Below are positions 30,809 through 39,462 of a DNA stretch of 64,000 bases, in pieces. Under the pieces are notes generated by a model that was not told where the DNA came from, ran no database searches, and saw only the letters and a program-made list of their open reading frames with translations. Numbering within the stretch: the stretch's first letter is position 1; the number at the start of each line of letters is the position of its first letter. The stretch spans positions 1,116,001 to 1,180,000 of the forward strand of contig NZ_CP137003.1 of assembly GCF_033110965.1 (NCBI RefSeq), in the 5' to 3' direction. The position numbers and the translations under genes are program-made. Origin of the DNA: Raineyella sp. LH-20. Lineage in GTDB: Bacteria; Actinomycetota; Actinomycetes; Propionibacteriales; Propionibacteriaceae.

Positions 30809-31596
30809 ACGGACGCTTCGCGGGTCGTGTCGCCGTCGTCACCGGTGCGGCCCAGGGAATCGGGGCCGCGGTCGCTGGTCGGCTGGTCGACGAGGGTGCC
30901 CGCGTGCTCGTCACGGACCGAGATCGGGCCGCGGCCGCCACAACGGCGACCCGTCTCGGGCCGGCGGCGGCACCGGCGGAGGTCGATGTCACCGACAAGG
31001 CGAGCGTCGAGGCGATCCCCGAACACGTCCGGCAGGCGTTCGGATCGTCCTTCGACCTGATGGTCTGCAACGCGGGCATCCAGACCTGGACCCGGGGCAC
31101 CGAACTCACCACCGAGGAGTGGGACTCCGTCCTCGACGTGAACGCGCGTGGAGTCCTCTACTCCCTCCAGCTCGCCGGTCGGGCGATGACTGCCGCCGTC
31201 CCCGGCAGCGCGGGAGCACCGGCCGTGGTGGCGATGGCGTCCATCCAGGCTCGCCTGCCTGGCCCCTTCTACCCGCACTACTCGGCATCGAAGGCGGCGA
31301 TCCTGAGCCTGGTGAAATCGTTCGCCGCCGAACTCGCCGAGCGCGGGATCCGGGTCAACGCCGTCGCCCCCGGGATCGTCGAGACGGAGATCTGGGAGCG
31401 TGCCGACCAGGCGCTCTCCGCGATGCGAGGGCAGGAGCCCGGGGTGGCCCGCCGCCAGCGGGTCGCCGCCGTCCCGCTGCGTCGGGCCGGCACGCCGGAA
31501 GACGTCGCCGCTGCGACCGCATTCCTGCTCTCGCCGGACGCCTCCTACATCACCGGTGAATGCCTCCACGTCTGCGGAGGGGACGTGATGTTGTGA
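30805..31596 (+). CDS. SDR family oxidoreductase (3-hydroxyacyl dehydrogenase-like)
   Basis: NAD(P)-dependent dehydrogenase, 263 aa. GAAQGIGAAVAGRL binds cofactor, CNAGIQ is the NNAG variant, and catalytic Tyr159 and Lys163 lie in YSASKAA; the ending is GECLHVCGGDVML. Located between a MaoC hydratase and a CoA transferase, it could oxidise a 3-hydroxyacyl-CoA to the 3-keto form. The start overlaps the MaoC stop, and its own stop overlaps the next GTG. Confidence 0.82.
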   Translation: MNGRFAGRVAVVTGAAQGIGAAVAGRLVDEGARVLVTDRDRAAAATTATRLGPAAAPAEVDVTDKASVEAIPEHVRQAFGSSFDLMVCNAGIQTWTRGTELTTEEWDSVLDVNARGVLYSLQLAGRAMTAAVPGSAGAPAVVAMASIQARLPGPFYPHYSASKAAILSLVKSFAAELAERGIRVNAVAPGIVETEIWERADQALSAMRGQEPGVARRQRVAAVPLRRAGTPEDVAAATAFLLSPDASYITGECLHVCGGDVML

Positions 31597-33200
31597 AGCG
31601 CGACGGATTGCAGATCTCGCTCGACGAGGCGGCCGCGCTGGTCGGCGACGGCGTCACCGTCGTGGTCGGGGGCAGTGGCTCGCTCCTGCAGGTCCCGGAG
31701 TCTCTGCTCGGGGCGTTGGGTGATCGCTTCGAGCGCACCCACGCACCCCGTGACCTTCAGGTGGTGCACGTCATGGGCCTGGGCGACCATCAGGGCCGGG
31801 GCACCGACCACCTGGCTCGGCCAGGTCTGGTCCGCCGATTCATCGGATCGCATTTCGTGCTGAGCCCGCGTCAGCAGGCGTTGATCGCCGACGGACAGGT
31901 CGAGGCCTTCGCGCTGCCTGCCGGCACGATCACCCTGCTCTACCGGGAGATCGCCGCCGGCAGGCCCGGCCTGACGACCGACATCGGCATCGAGACCCAT
32001 GTCGATCCGCGCCAGCACGGCGGCCGGATCAGCGAGACGACCAGTGGTGCCCTCTCCCAGGTCATCGAGCTCGGTGGCCGGGAGTGGCTGCACTATCCCA
32101 CCTTCCCGATCGACGTGGCGCTGATCCGAGCGTCGGTCGCCGACGAGGACGGCAACCTGACGATGACCGACGAGGCGGCGTTCAGCGACAACCTCGCGAT
32201 CGCGCAGGCGGCGCACAACAGCGGCGGTCTGGTGATCGCCGAGGTGCGGCGGGTCGTGCCCCGCAGGACGCTGCCCGGTGCGACCGTCCAGGTGCCGGGC
32301 GTGCTGGTCGACCACGTCGTGATCACCGAACACCCCTGGCAGACCCCGCTGACCCGCCTCGACCGGAGCCGGACCGGCACGGTGCCACCGGGCACCGGCC
32401 GGATCGCGCCGATCGCGCTCGACCACCGCAAAGTCGTCGCCCGGCGGGCCGCGATGGAGCTGCATCCCGGTGACCTGGTCAACCTCGGCGTCGGCATGGC
32501 CAACGGCATCTCCTACGTCGTGCACGAAGAAGACCGGATCGACGACGTCACGTTCACCGTCGAGCAGGGCATCTACGGCGGAGTCCCCGGCATCGGGCTG
32601 GACTCTGGCACCGCCGTCGACCCGGCGGCCATCATCGACATGTCCGCCCAATTCGATCTGTACGACGGCGGCGCACTCGACTTCGCCGGCCTGGCGTACG
32701 CCCAGATCGACCGCGCCGGGAATGTCAACGTCACCCGCGCCGGCCGGACGGTGATCGGCCCGGGCGGGTTCATCGACATCGCGCAGAAGGCCGGCACCGT
32801 GGTGTTCTGCGGCACGTTCACCGGCGGTGGTCTGCGTACGGTCGTCGAGGACGGCGCCCTGCGGATCGAGACGGAGGGACGTTACGGCAAGTTCGTCGAC
32901 AGTGTCGACGCGATCTCGTTCTCGGCCCGTCACGCCCTGCGCACCGGCCAACGCGTGCTGTACGTGACCGAACGCGCTGTGTTCGAGCTGCGCGACGAAG
33001 GCCTGACCCTGGTCGAACTGGCTCCGGGAGTGGACCTGGTCGACGACCTGCTGGCGCTGCTCCCGTTCACCCCCGCCATGCCCGAACCGCCGCGCCCGAT
33101 GGACGCTCGCCTGTTCCGCCCCGGCCCGACCGGGCTGGTGCTTCCGCGTCGGGACACCGCCATGGCGTCCCCCACACATGAAAGGGAGGCCCGCGCATGA
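31593..33200 (+). CDS. Family I CoA transferase, fused alpha/beta (acetate CoA-transferase YdiF-like)
   Basis: Moves CoA between acyl-CoA and a free acid, 535 aa, with both halves in one chain. The first half has VTVVVGGSGSLLQVPE and SHFVLSPRQQALI; the second has PGDLVNLGVGMANGISY and FTVEQGIYGGVPGIG. The Glu there is the expected covalent glutamyl-CoA residue. GTG 31593 overlaps the SDR stop (GTGA). An alternative upstream start at 31560 would overlap the SDR gene more. Confidence 0.86.
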   Translation: MKRDGLQISLDEAAALVGDGVTVVVGGSGSLLQVPESLLGALGDRFERTHAPRDLQVVHVMGLGDHQGRGTDHLARPGLVRRFIGSHFVLSPRQQALIADGQVEAFALPAGTITLLYREIAAGRPGLTTDIGIETHVDPRQHGGRISETTSGALSQVIELGGREWLHYPTFPIDVALIRASVADEDGNLTMTDEAAFSDNLAIAQAAHNSGGLVIAEVRRVVPRRTLPGATVQVPGVLVDHVVITEHPWQTPLTRLDRSRTGTVPPGTGRIAPIALDHRKVVARRAAMELHPGDLVNLGVGMANGISYVVHEEDRIDDVTFTVEQGIYGGVPGIGLDSGTAVDPAAIIDMSAQFDLYDGGALDFAGLAYAQIDRAGNVNVTRAGRTVIGPGGFIDIAQKAGTVVFCGTFTGGGLRTVVEDGALRIETEGRYGKFVDSVDAISFSARHALRTGQRVLYVTERAVFELRDEGLTLVELAPGVDLVDDLLALLPFTPAMPEPPRPMDARLFRPGPTGLVLPRRDTAMASPTHEREARA

Positions 33201-34447
33201 TCGACGCGTTCAGCGGGATCCGCATCCTGGATTTCACCCAGCTCGAGCAGGGCCCGAGCGCCACCCAGGTCCTCGCCGACTTCGGCGCCGACGTCATCAA
33301 GGTCGAGCGTATCGGCGCCGGCGAGATCGGCCGAGGTCAGTTCCCCACGATCAACGGGTACTCGCCCCACTGGTCCGCGACCAACCGCAACAAGCGCTCG
33401 ATCTCGGTCGATCTCAAGCATCCTGAAGGCCGCGGGCTCATCCTGGCCTTGGCCAAGGAGGCCGACATCGTCGCCAGCAACTTCCGTCCCGGCGTGATGG
33501 AGAAGCTCGGTCTGGGCTGGGACGAGTTGTCCGCGGTGAATCCGCGGATCATCGTGGCGTACGCCTCCGGCTACGGCCAGACCGGCCCGTATGCCCAACG
33601 CCGGGGTCAGGACCTCGCCGCGCAGGCCCTCTCCGGCCTGATGGCGCTCACCGGCGCCGTCGACGGGCCTCCGACACCGTCAGGGACCTTCATGATCGAC
33701 TACCTCGCGTCGATGCAGTTCGCCCAGGGGATGATGATCGCCCTCGCGGCCCGCGAGCGGACCGGCCGGGGACAGGTCGTCGACTCCTGCCTCCTGAACG
33801 CGGCCGTCGCCAGTCACCTGCAGGAAGGGACCACCTTCCTCACCCATGGCCAGGAATATCCCCGACCCACCGCCGGCATCGCCCACGCACACAACACGGC
33901 CCTCTACGGGACCTATCAGTGCCGCGACGGGCGGTGGCTGACACTGATCGGCGAGTTCTACATCGCCCATCCGTGGCAGCAGTGCGCGAGGGCGCTCGGG
34001 CTCGCCCCGGAGATCGTGAACGACCCGCGTTTCCAGACCAACGACGGCCTGCTGGCCCACACGGAGGAGACGGTGCGGATCGTACGGGAGGCCAGTCTCC
34101 GCTTCGACCGCGACGAACTGATGGGCCGGTTCGCGGCGGAGGACGTCCTGGCCACCCCGGTCAACCAGTACCCCGAGGTCTTCGTCGACCCCCAGGTCCT
34201 GCACAACGAGATGGTGCTCGACGCCGAGGTCCCCGGTGTGGGCCCGGTCAAGTTCGTCGGCATCCCGGTCAAACTGTCCGACACCCCCGGCCGGGTCCGG
34301 ATGATCCCGCCGACCCTCGGCCAGCACAACGACGACGTCCTCGCCGAACTCGGGCTCGAGCCCGCCGAGATCGCCCGGCTCAAGGCCGAAGGCGTCGTCG
34401 GCGACGAACACGACCGGCAGACGGCCGGTGCACCCGCGACCTGGTGA
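33197..34447 (+). CDS. CaiB/BaiF family III CoA transferase
   Basis: CoA transferase of the formyl-CoA/carnitine type, 416 aa. GIRILDFTQLEQGPSATQVL and VIKVERIGAGEIGR start the Rossmann-like domain. The catalytic Asp is in RRGQDLAAQALSG, and PTPSGTFMIDYLASM and HNTALYGTYQCRDGRW are conserved blocks. ATG 33197 overlaps the preceding stop. Two different CoA-transferase families in one operon suggest activation of one acid and release of another. Confidence 0.88.
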   Translation: MIDAFSGIRILDFTQLEQGPSATQVLADFGADVIKVERIGAGEIGRGQFPTINGYSPHWSATNRNKRSISVDLKHPEGRGLILALAKEADIVASNFRPGVMEKLGLGWDELSAVNPRIIVAYASGYGQTGPYAQRRGQDLAAQALSGLMALTGAVDGPPTPSGTFMIDYLASMQFAQGMMIALAARERTGRGQVVDSCLLNAAVASHLQEGTTFLTHGQEYPRPTAGIAHAHNTALYGTYQCRDGRWLTLIGEFYIAHPWQQCARALGLAPEIVNDPRFQTNDGLLAHTEETVRIVREASLRFDRDELMGRFAAEDVLATPVNQYPEVFVDPQVLHNEMVLDAEVPGVGPVKFVGIPVKLSDTPGRVRMIPPTLGQHNDDVLAELGLEPAEIARLKAEGVVGDEHDRQTAGAPATW

Positions 34448-34622
34448 TCCTCGGCGCGCGCCGCCCCGTCCAACCACTCACCACTCCACCCCCACCGTGC
34501 CGCGGATCCCTTCGGACCACGGCCGGCCGATCGAGCGGATCGACACATCGCGCCGCTCTCCACACCGACCGTGCTCGCGACAGCGGGCATGGAAGACCGC
34601 TTCACTCCGAAAGGAACGAGCA

Positions 34623-35933
34623 ATGACGCTCCAGAGCACAGCAGCCGCACCGCCCAAAGAAGCCGTGATGACCGAGTCCGCGGTCCGCCGCGTAGCGCTC
34701 GCCGGTGGGATCGGCACCGTCATCGAGTACTACGACTACGCGCTGTTCGGATATGCATCGACGATCATCGCGCCCCTCTTCTTCCCGAACGAGGACCCGG
34801 TCGCGGCCCTGTTGTCCACCCTCGCCGTCTTCGCCCTCTCGTACGTCATCCGGCCGGTCGGCGGCATCGTGTTCGGATGGGTGGGCGACCGCCTCGGCCG
34901 GCGACAGGCCCTCCTGATCACCATCCTCGGTGTCGGGGTGGCCACGACCCTGGTCGGCGTACTGCCCACGTACGCCTCCATCGGTCTGCTGGCCCCGATC
35001 CTCCTGTTCCTCGTCCGACTGGCCCAGGGCTTCTTCGCCGGAGGCGAACTCGGTGGCGCCGCCACGGTGATCTCCGAGAACGCGCCGGCGGGCAAGCGAA
35101 CGCGGTACGGCGCGTACGTTCCGATGGGCACCAACGGCGGGTACGCGCTCGCGTCGGCCGCGATCGGCATGGTCGGAGCACTGCTCGGCGACGGAGACCT
35201 GAACAGCTGGGGATGGCGGATCCCGTTCCTCATCACCCTGCCGCTGACGATCTTCTGCTACTTCGTCCGGCGCACCATCCCGGACATCGACAAGGAGGTC
35301 GAGCACAGCGGCTCGCACACCTTCCCGCTCTTCTCGGCGTTCCGCACCTACCCCGGCGCTCTGCTCAAGGGACTGGGCCTGGGCATCGCCGTTCAGGGCG
35401 GCGCCTTCATCGGCTCCACGTTCATCGCCATCTACCTCGTCGCAGATCTCGGCTACCCCAAGCGGGCCGTCTTCTGGGTGACCGCGGGCGTCACTCTCGT
35501 CGCGGTCCTGCTGATGCCGCTCACCGGACGCCTCGCGGATCGGATCGGCGTTCTGCCGGTCGCCTTCACCGGGATCATCGGATATGCCGCGCTGACCTAC
35601 CCGGCTCTCATCCTGATGAACCTCCACAACCTCGCCCTCGCCACGCTCGCGTACATCCTGATCATCGTGAACATGTCGTTCCTGCAGGTGGCCTCCTTCA
35701 CCTTGACGCCCCGTCTCTTCCCGGATGCGGTCCGCTACACCGGCACCGCACTCGTGACCAACATGGCCGTCGTCATTGCCGGCGGCACCGCGCCGTTCAT
35801 CGGCACGCTGCTGATCTCCCTCACCGGCGATCTGCGCTCGCCGTACTACTTCGTGGCGGCCACCTGCTTCATCGGTCTGGTCACCCTGGTGTTCCTCCGC
35901 CGTGACCGCGCCGTTCTGGACATCAAGCAGTAG
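34623..35933 (+). CDS. MFS transporter of the metabolite:H+ symporter type
   Basis: Twelve-helix major facilitator, 436 aa. GTVIEYYDYALFGYAS at the start and FGWVGDRLGRRQALL in loop 2-3 are typical of the MHS (KgtP/ProP/ShiA) family, which imports organic acids with protons. ATG 34623 follows AAAGGAACGAG. The 175-bp gap after the CaiB gene shows no clear promoter, so it is probably in the same operon. Likely cargo is the organic or sugar acid broken down by the upstream enzymes. Confidence 0.87.
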   Translation: MTLQSTAAAPPKEAVMTESAVRRVALAGGIGTVIEYYDYALFGYASTIIAPLFFPNEDPVAALLSTLAVFALSYVIRPVGGIVFGWVGDRLGRRQALLITILGVGVATTLVGVLPTYASIGLLAPILLFLVRLAQGFFAGGELGGAATVISENAPAGKRTRYGAYVPMGTNGGYALASAAIGMVGALLGDGDLNSWGWRIPFLITLPLTIFCYFVRRTIPDIDKEVEHSGSHTFPLFSAFRTYPGALLKGLGLGIAVQGGAFIGSTFIAIYLVADLGYPKRAVFWVTAGVTLVAVLLMPLTGRLADRIGVLPVAFTGIIGYAALTYPALILMNLHNLALATLAYILIIVNMSFLQVASFTLTPRLFPDAVRYTGTALVTNMAVVIAGGTAPFIGTLLISLTGDLRSPYYFVAATCFIGLVTLVFLRRDRAVLDIKQ

Positions 35934-35949
35934 GAAGGAGACGCGCTCC

Positions 35950-35989
35950 GGCGTCGGTGCGTCATCGCCTGCGGTGGCGCACCGACGCC
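35950..35989 (+). terminator. Strong stem-loop after the MFS gene
   Basis: GGCGTCGGTGCG (35950-35961) pairs perfectly with CGCACCGACGCC (35978-35989), a 12-bp stem with a 16-base loop, 17 bases after the stop. There is no U tract. It probably ends the 9-kb operon. Confidence 0.65.
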
Positions 35990-36107
35990 CGGTGTCATGC
36001 CCGCTCGCCGCTGAGGCGGCGGTTCGGCCCGCCGGTCGCGACACTGCGGACACGCTCGGCGGTCTAGCATCGCGATCAACCACAACCCACCGACGAGAGG
36101 CACTGAC

Positions 36108-36887
36108 GTGTCGAACCTGAGCCGGGCCATCGAAGTGCTTGAACTGATGGCCGACGAGCCCGACGGCGTACGTGTCAGCGACGTGGCGACCACGATGGGT
36201 CTCAATCGCGCGATTCCCTTTCGGCTCCTGACTGAGTTGGTCCAGCTCGGGTACGCGATCCAGGACCCGGACTCCGAGCGATATCGAGCCACTTTCGCCC
36301 TCGGCAGCCTGGGTTTGCGGCAGCTCGAGTCGTCCGGCATCGTGGACTGGTCGCAGGACGAACTCGGTGCTCTCGCCCGAAGCTCGGGAGAATTGGTCCG
36401 TCTCGCGATGGTGAGTGATCACCGACTCCGGTTCGTTGCGCAGGCACAGGGAGCGAACTCGTCGCTCATCGTGCACAGCCCGTTGCGCCCCGAGCTGGCA
36501 CTCGGCGCGACGGCATCAGGGAAGGCCTACCTGTCCACGCTGCCCGAGGCGACGGTGCGGGAGATCGTCACCGAGCGAGGACTCGAGGCCTTCACCAACA
36601 GGACCATCACCTCACTCGATGCTCTCCTCGACGAGCTGGTGCTCACCCGTCAGCGTGGCTATGCGGTGGTGGTCGAGGAGATGGAGGTCGGCGTCAACGC
36701 CGGCGCAGCTCCGATCATTTCCGGCAACGGAGGTTCCGGGCAGGCCGTCGGAACGATCAGCATCGCTGGTCCGTCCGTGCGTCTGAGCCGCGAACGGATC
36801 GAGGAACTCTCGGACGATCTGGTCACGACGGCGACCCGGCTCGGCAAGCAGTGGAACGTCTACCGCTACCTGCAGGCGTCGCGCTAG
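36108..36887 (+). CDS. IclR family transcriptional regulator
   Basis: Regulator of 259 aa. N-terminal winged helix (AIEVLELMADEPDGVRVSD, then LNRAIPFRLLTELVQLG) and a C-terminal IclR effector domain (LRPELALGATASGKAYLS, TISIAGPSVRLSRERIEEL). A GTG start is preceded by GAGAGG. TAGCAT at 36065-36070 may be its -10 box. It lies directly after the terminator of the sugar-acid/CoA island and is its likely regulator; the ligand would be an organic or aromatic acid. Confidence 0.88.
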   Translation: MSNLSRAIEVLELMADEPDGVRVSDVATTMGLNRAIPFRLLTELVQLGYAIQDPDSERYRATFALGSLGLRQLESSGIVDWSQDELGALARSSGELVRLAMVSDHRLRFVAQAQGANSSLIVHSPLRPELALGATASGKAYLSTLPEATVREIVTERGLEAFTNRTITSLDALLDELVLTRQRGYAVVVEEMEVGVNAGAAPIISGNGGSGQAVGTISIAGPSVRLSRERIEELSDDLVTTATRLGKQWNVYRYLQASR

Positions 36888-36937
36888 ACACCGGCGATCG
36901 GCTGACCCCGGCGATCGGCTGACCCCGGCGATCGGCT
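36887..36937. repeat. 17-bp tandem repeat, three copies
   Basis: GAC(A/C)CCGGCGATCGGCT at 36887-36903, 36904-36920 and 36921-36937, starting on the last base of the IclR stop. A partial fourth copy (GACACCGG) follows. It fills most of the gap before the E1 genes. Confidence 0.9.
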
Positions 36938-36997
36938 GACACCGGGGACGTCGGGTGGTGATGATGGACACACCCGTCTCATCTCCGGAGGTCAACG

Positions 36998-38011
36998 ATG
37001 ACCGATCCATCCACCGAGCCCGCGCGGGTCCCCGACGCCGTACGGCTCGATCTCTACTCCACCATGGTGCTGGCCCGCACCTACGAGCTCGCCATCCAAC
37101 GCGAGTATCACGCCGACAAGGGTCCCGGCTTCGACATCGGCAAGGGGCTCGTCCCCGGCGAGATGCACCTCGCCGCCGGCCAGGAGCCCGTCGCCGCCGG
37201 CGTCTGCGCCCACCTGATGGTCGACGACGCCGTCACCGCCACCCACCGCCCCCACCACTTCGCCATCGCCCACGGCGTCGACCTCAACCGGATGACCGCC
37301 GAGATCTTCGGCCGGGAGACCGGCCTGGGCCGTGGCCGCGGCGGCCACATGCACCTCTTCGACCCGTCCACCCACTTCTCCTGCTCCGGCATCATCGCCG
37401 AGGGCTACCCGCCGGCGCTCGGCCAGGCGTACGCCTTCAAGACCCGTGGCACCGGCAATGTCGCCGTCGCCGTCACCGGCGAGGGCGCCGCCAACCAGGG
37501 TGCCTTCCACGAGTCCCTCAACCTCGCCGCCCTGTGGAAGCTGCCCGTCCTTTTCGTCGTCGAGGACAACGCCTGGGGCATCTCGGTGCCGCGCAGCGCC
37601 TCCACCGCGGTCTCCTCCAACGCCGTCCGCGCCGCGGCGTACGGCATCCCCGGCGTACGTGTCGAGGACAACGACGTCGACGCCGTCTACGCTGCCGCCG
37701 GCGAGGCGATCGCCCGGGCCCGCGCCGGGCAGGGACCGACCCTGCTCGAGGTCGCCACTCTGCGCATGCTCGGCCACTTCGAGGGCGACGCGCAGGGCTA
37801 CCGGCCCGAGCTCGCCGAGGTGGCCAGCCACGACCCCATCCCGGCGTACGCCCGGCGCCTGCAGGACGCCGGCATCCTCGACGAGGACGCCATCGCCCGG
37901 ATCGCCACCTCCGCCGCCGCGCGGGTCGAGGCCGCGATCACCTTCGCCAAGGAGAGCCCGCTGCCCGACCCGGCCGACGTGCTCAAGTACGCATTCGCCG
38001 AGGAGGCCTGA
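36998..38011 (+). CDS. Thiamine-diphosphate-dependent 2-oxoacid dehydrogenase E1 alpha (acetoin/pyruvate type)
   Basis: Alpha subunit of an E1 decarboxylase, 337 aa. The ThDP-binding motif is GEGAANQGAFHESLN ending in VVEDN. GEMHLAAGQEPVAAGVCAHL and GRGRGGHMHLFDP are typical of acetoin or pyruvate dehydrogenase E1 alpha. TCCGGAGG precedes ATG 36998. The beta subunit follows one base after the stop. A branched-chain 2-oxoacid is less likely given the short length. Confidence 0.87.
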   Translation: MTDPSTEPARVPDAVRLDLYSTMVLARTYELAIQREYHADKGPGFDIGKGLVPGEMHLAAGQEPVAAGVCAHLMVDDAVTATHRPHHFAIAHGVDLNRMTAEIFGRETGLGRGRGGHMHLFDPSTHFSCSGIIAEGYPPALGQAYAFKTRGTGNVAVAVTGEGAANQGAFHESLNLAALWKLPVLFVVEDNAWGISVPRSASTAVSSNAVRAAAYGIPGVRVEDNDVDAVYAAAGEAIARARAGQGPTLLEVATLRMLGHFEGDAQGYRPELAEVASHDPIPAYARRLQDAGILDEDAIARIATSAAARVEAAITFAKESPLPDPADVLKYAFAEEA

Positions 38012-38012
38012 G

Positions 38013-39038
38013 ATGACCACCGCACCCAGCACCCCGGTCCGCCGGCTCAACACCTCCAAGGCGATGGCTGAGGCGATCGCCCAGGAGATGCGCGCCAACC
38101 CCGAGGTGATCTACCTCGGCGAGGATGTCGGCAGCTACGGCGGCATCTTCAGCTCCACCGTCGGCCTGCTCGACGAGTTCGGCCCCACCCGGATCATCGA
38201 CACGCCGATCTCGGAGACCGCCTTCATCGGCCTCGGCATCGGGGCTGCTGTCGAGGGCATGCGCCCGATCGTCGAACTGATGTTCGCCGACTTCATGGGC
38301 GTCTGCCTCGACCAGATCTACAACCACATGGCCAAGATCCACTTCGAGTCCGGCGGCCACGTCAAGGTCCCGATGGTGCTCACCACCGGCGTCGGCGGCG
38401 GCTACTCCGACGGCGCCCAGCACAGCCAGTGCCTGTGGGGCACCTTCGGGCACCTGCCCGGGATGAAGGTGGTCGTGCCGTCCAACCCGGCCGACGCGAA
38501 GGGCCTGATGACCGCCGCGATCCGCGACGACGGGCCGGTCGTGTACATGTACCACAAGGGCGTGATGGGCCTGGCCTGGATGGCGAAGAACCAGCGCTCC
38601 ATCGGCCCGGTGCCCGAGGGGGAGTATCTGGTGCCGATCGGCACGGCGGCGGTCGCCCACGAAGGCGCCGACGTCACCGTGGTCACCCTCGGCCTGTCGG
38701 TGCACCACGCCCTGGACGTCGCCGAGAAGCTCGCCGGGGAGGGGATCGGCGTCGAGGTCATCGACCTGCGCTCGGTGGTGCCGCTCGACCGGGAGACCAT
38801 CGTCGCCTCGGTCGCCAAGACCGGTCGGCTGGTGGTCGTCGACGAGGACTACCTGTCGTACGGCCTGTCCGGTGAGGTGATCGCCTCGGTCGTCGAGGCC
38901 GACCCCGGTCTGCTCACCGCCGCCCCCAGACGCCTGGCGATGCCGGACATCCCCATCCCGTACGCCCATGTGTTGGAGTACGCGGCACTGCCGCGGCCGG
39001 AGCGGATCGAGGCGCTGGTGCGGGAGGTGCTGGCGTGA
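38013..39038 (+). CDS. 2-oxoacid dehydrogenase E1 beta (acetoin/pyruvate type)
   Basis: Beta subunit, 341 aa. VIYLGEDVGSYGGIF, IIDTPISETAFIGLGIGAA and VDEDYLSYGLSGEVIA are standard E1-beta blocks; HFESGGHVKVPMVL lies near the substrate channel. ATG 38013 is set by the alpha stop just before it. The C-terminus overlaps the next start (GTGA, 39035-39038). Together the two subunits would decarboxylate pyruvate, acetoin or a related keto compound and load a lipoyl arm. Confidence 0.88.
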   Translation: MTTAPSTPVRRLNTSKAMAEAIAQEMRANPEVIYLGEDVGSYGGIFSSTVGLLDEFGPTRIIDTPISETAFIGLGIGAAVEGMRPIVELMFADFMGVCLDQIYNHMAKIHFESGGHVKVPMVLTTGVGGGYSDGAQHSQCLWGTFGHLPGMKVVVPSNPADAKGLMTAAIRDDGPVVYMYHKGVMGLAWMAKNQRSIGPVPEGEYLVPIGTAAVAHEGADVTVVTLGLSVHHALDVAEKLAGEGIGVEVIDLRSVVPLDRETIVASVAKTGRLVVVDEDYLSYGLSGEVIASVVEADPGLLTAAPRRLAMPDIPIPYAHVLEYAALPRPERIEALVREVLA

Positions 39039-39268
39039 CCGACGTGCCGTTCCCGTTGATGAGCGAGGAGCGCCGGGAAGCCACCGGCGTCGTCGCCACC
39101 TGGTACGCCGCCGAGGGGGAGCAGGTGGCTGAAGGACAGCTGCTCGCCGACGTGCAGATGGACAAGGTGGACGCCGAGGTGATGGCGCCCGCCGCGGGCA
39201 CCATCACCCTGCTGGTGGCGGAGGGAGAGGAGGTCGTCCAGGGCTCCGTGATCGCCCGGATCGCCTGA
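39035..39268 (+). CDS. Stand-alone lipoyl domain protein
   Basis: Small protein of 77 aa that is a single biotinyl/lipoyl domain. VATWYAAEGEQVAEGQLL forms the first half; the lipoylated lysine is in QMDKVDAEV, and AGTITLLVAEGEEVVQG completes the fold. No E2 acyltransferase or E3 follows, so the domain is either served by an E2 encoded elsewhere or works as a mobile carrier. The GTG start overlaps the E1 beta stop. Confidence 0.85.
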   Translation: MTDVPFPLMSEERREATGVVATWYAAEGEQVAEGQLLADVQMDKVDAEVMAPAAGTITLLVAEGEEVVQGSVIARIA

Positions 39269-39384
39269 CGACATCTCCGAGGTGTGACGTAGGTTACATC
39301 TCTTGCTGTGTGGGTGGGGTGGTGGGGCGGTGTTTGGTTATCGAACCGTTACCTTGGGTGACCGAATTGTGGTCGTCTTTCCTC

Positions 39385-39413
39385 TTACGGGTACGCCACC
39401 GAATCGCTAGGGT
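39385..39413 (+). promoter_or_regulatory. Promoter of the DUF485-actP operon
   Basis: TTACGG (39385-39390), 17-bp spacer, TAGGGT (39408-39413). Transcription would begin near 39420 and give a leader of about 43 bases. Confidence 0.5.
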
Positions 39414-39432
39414 GACGACGGTCTCACAACCC

Positions 39433-39448
39433 TGTGAGCCGTTTCACT
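39433..39448. promoter_or_regulatory. CRP/GlxR-like site in the actP leader
   Basis: TGTGAGCCGTTTCACT matches TGTGA-N6-TCACA at nine of ten defined bases. It overlaps a 6-bp hairpin CTCACA-ACCC-TGTGAG (39423-39438). Lying downstream of the -10 box, it would act as a roadblock or repressor site for a cAMP-receptor protein. Confidence 0.5.
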
Positions 39449-39462
39449 CCAGGAGCGATCCC

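Noticed and set aside
34448-34622. Extended N-terminus of the MFS carrier from an upstream start
   Set aside because: The upstream translation is Pro/Arg-rich without homology, while ATG 34623 has AAAGGA and begins the normal N-terminus.
36887-36937. CRISPR-like repeats
   Set aside because: Units are directly adjacent with no spacers and no cas genes are nearby.
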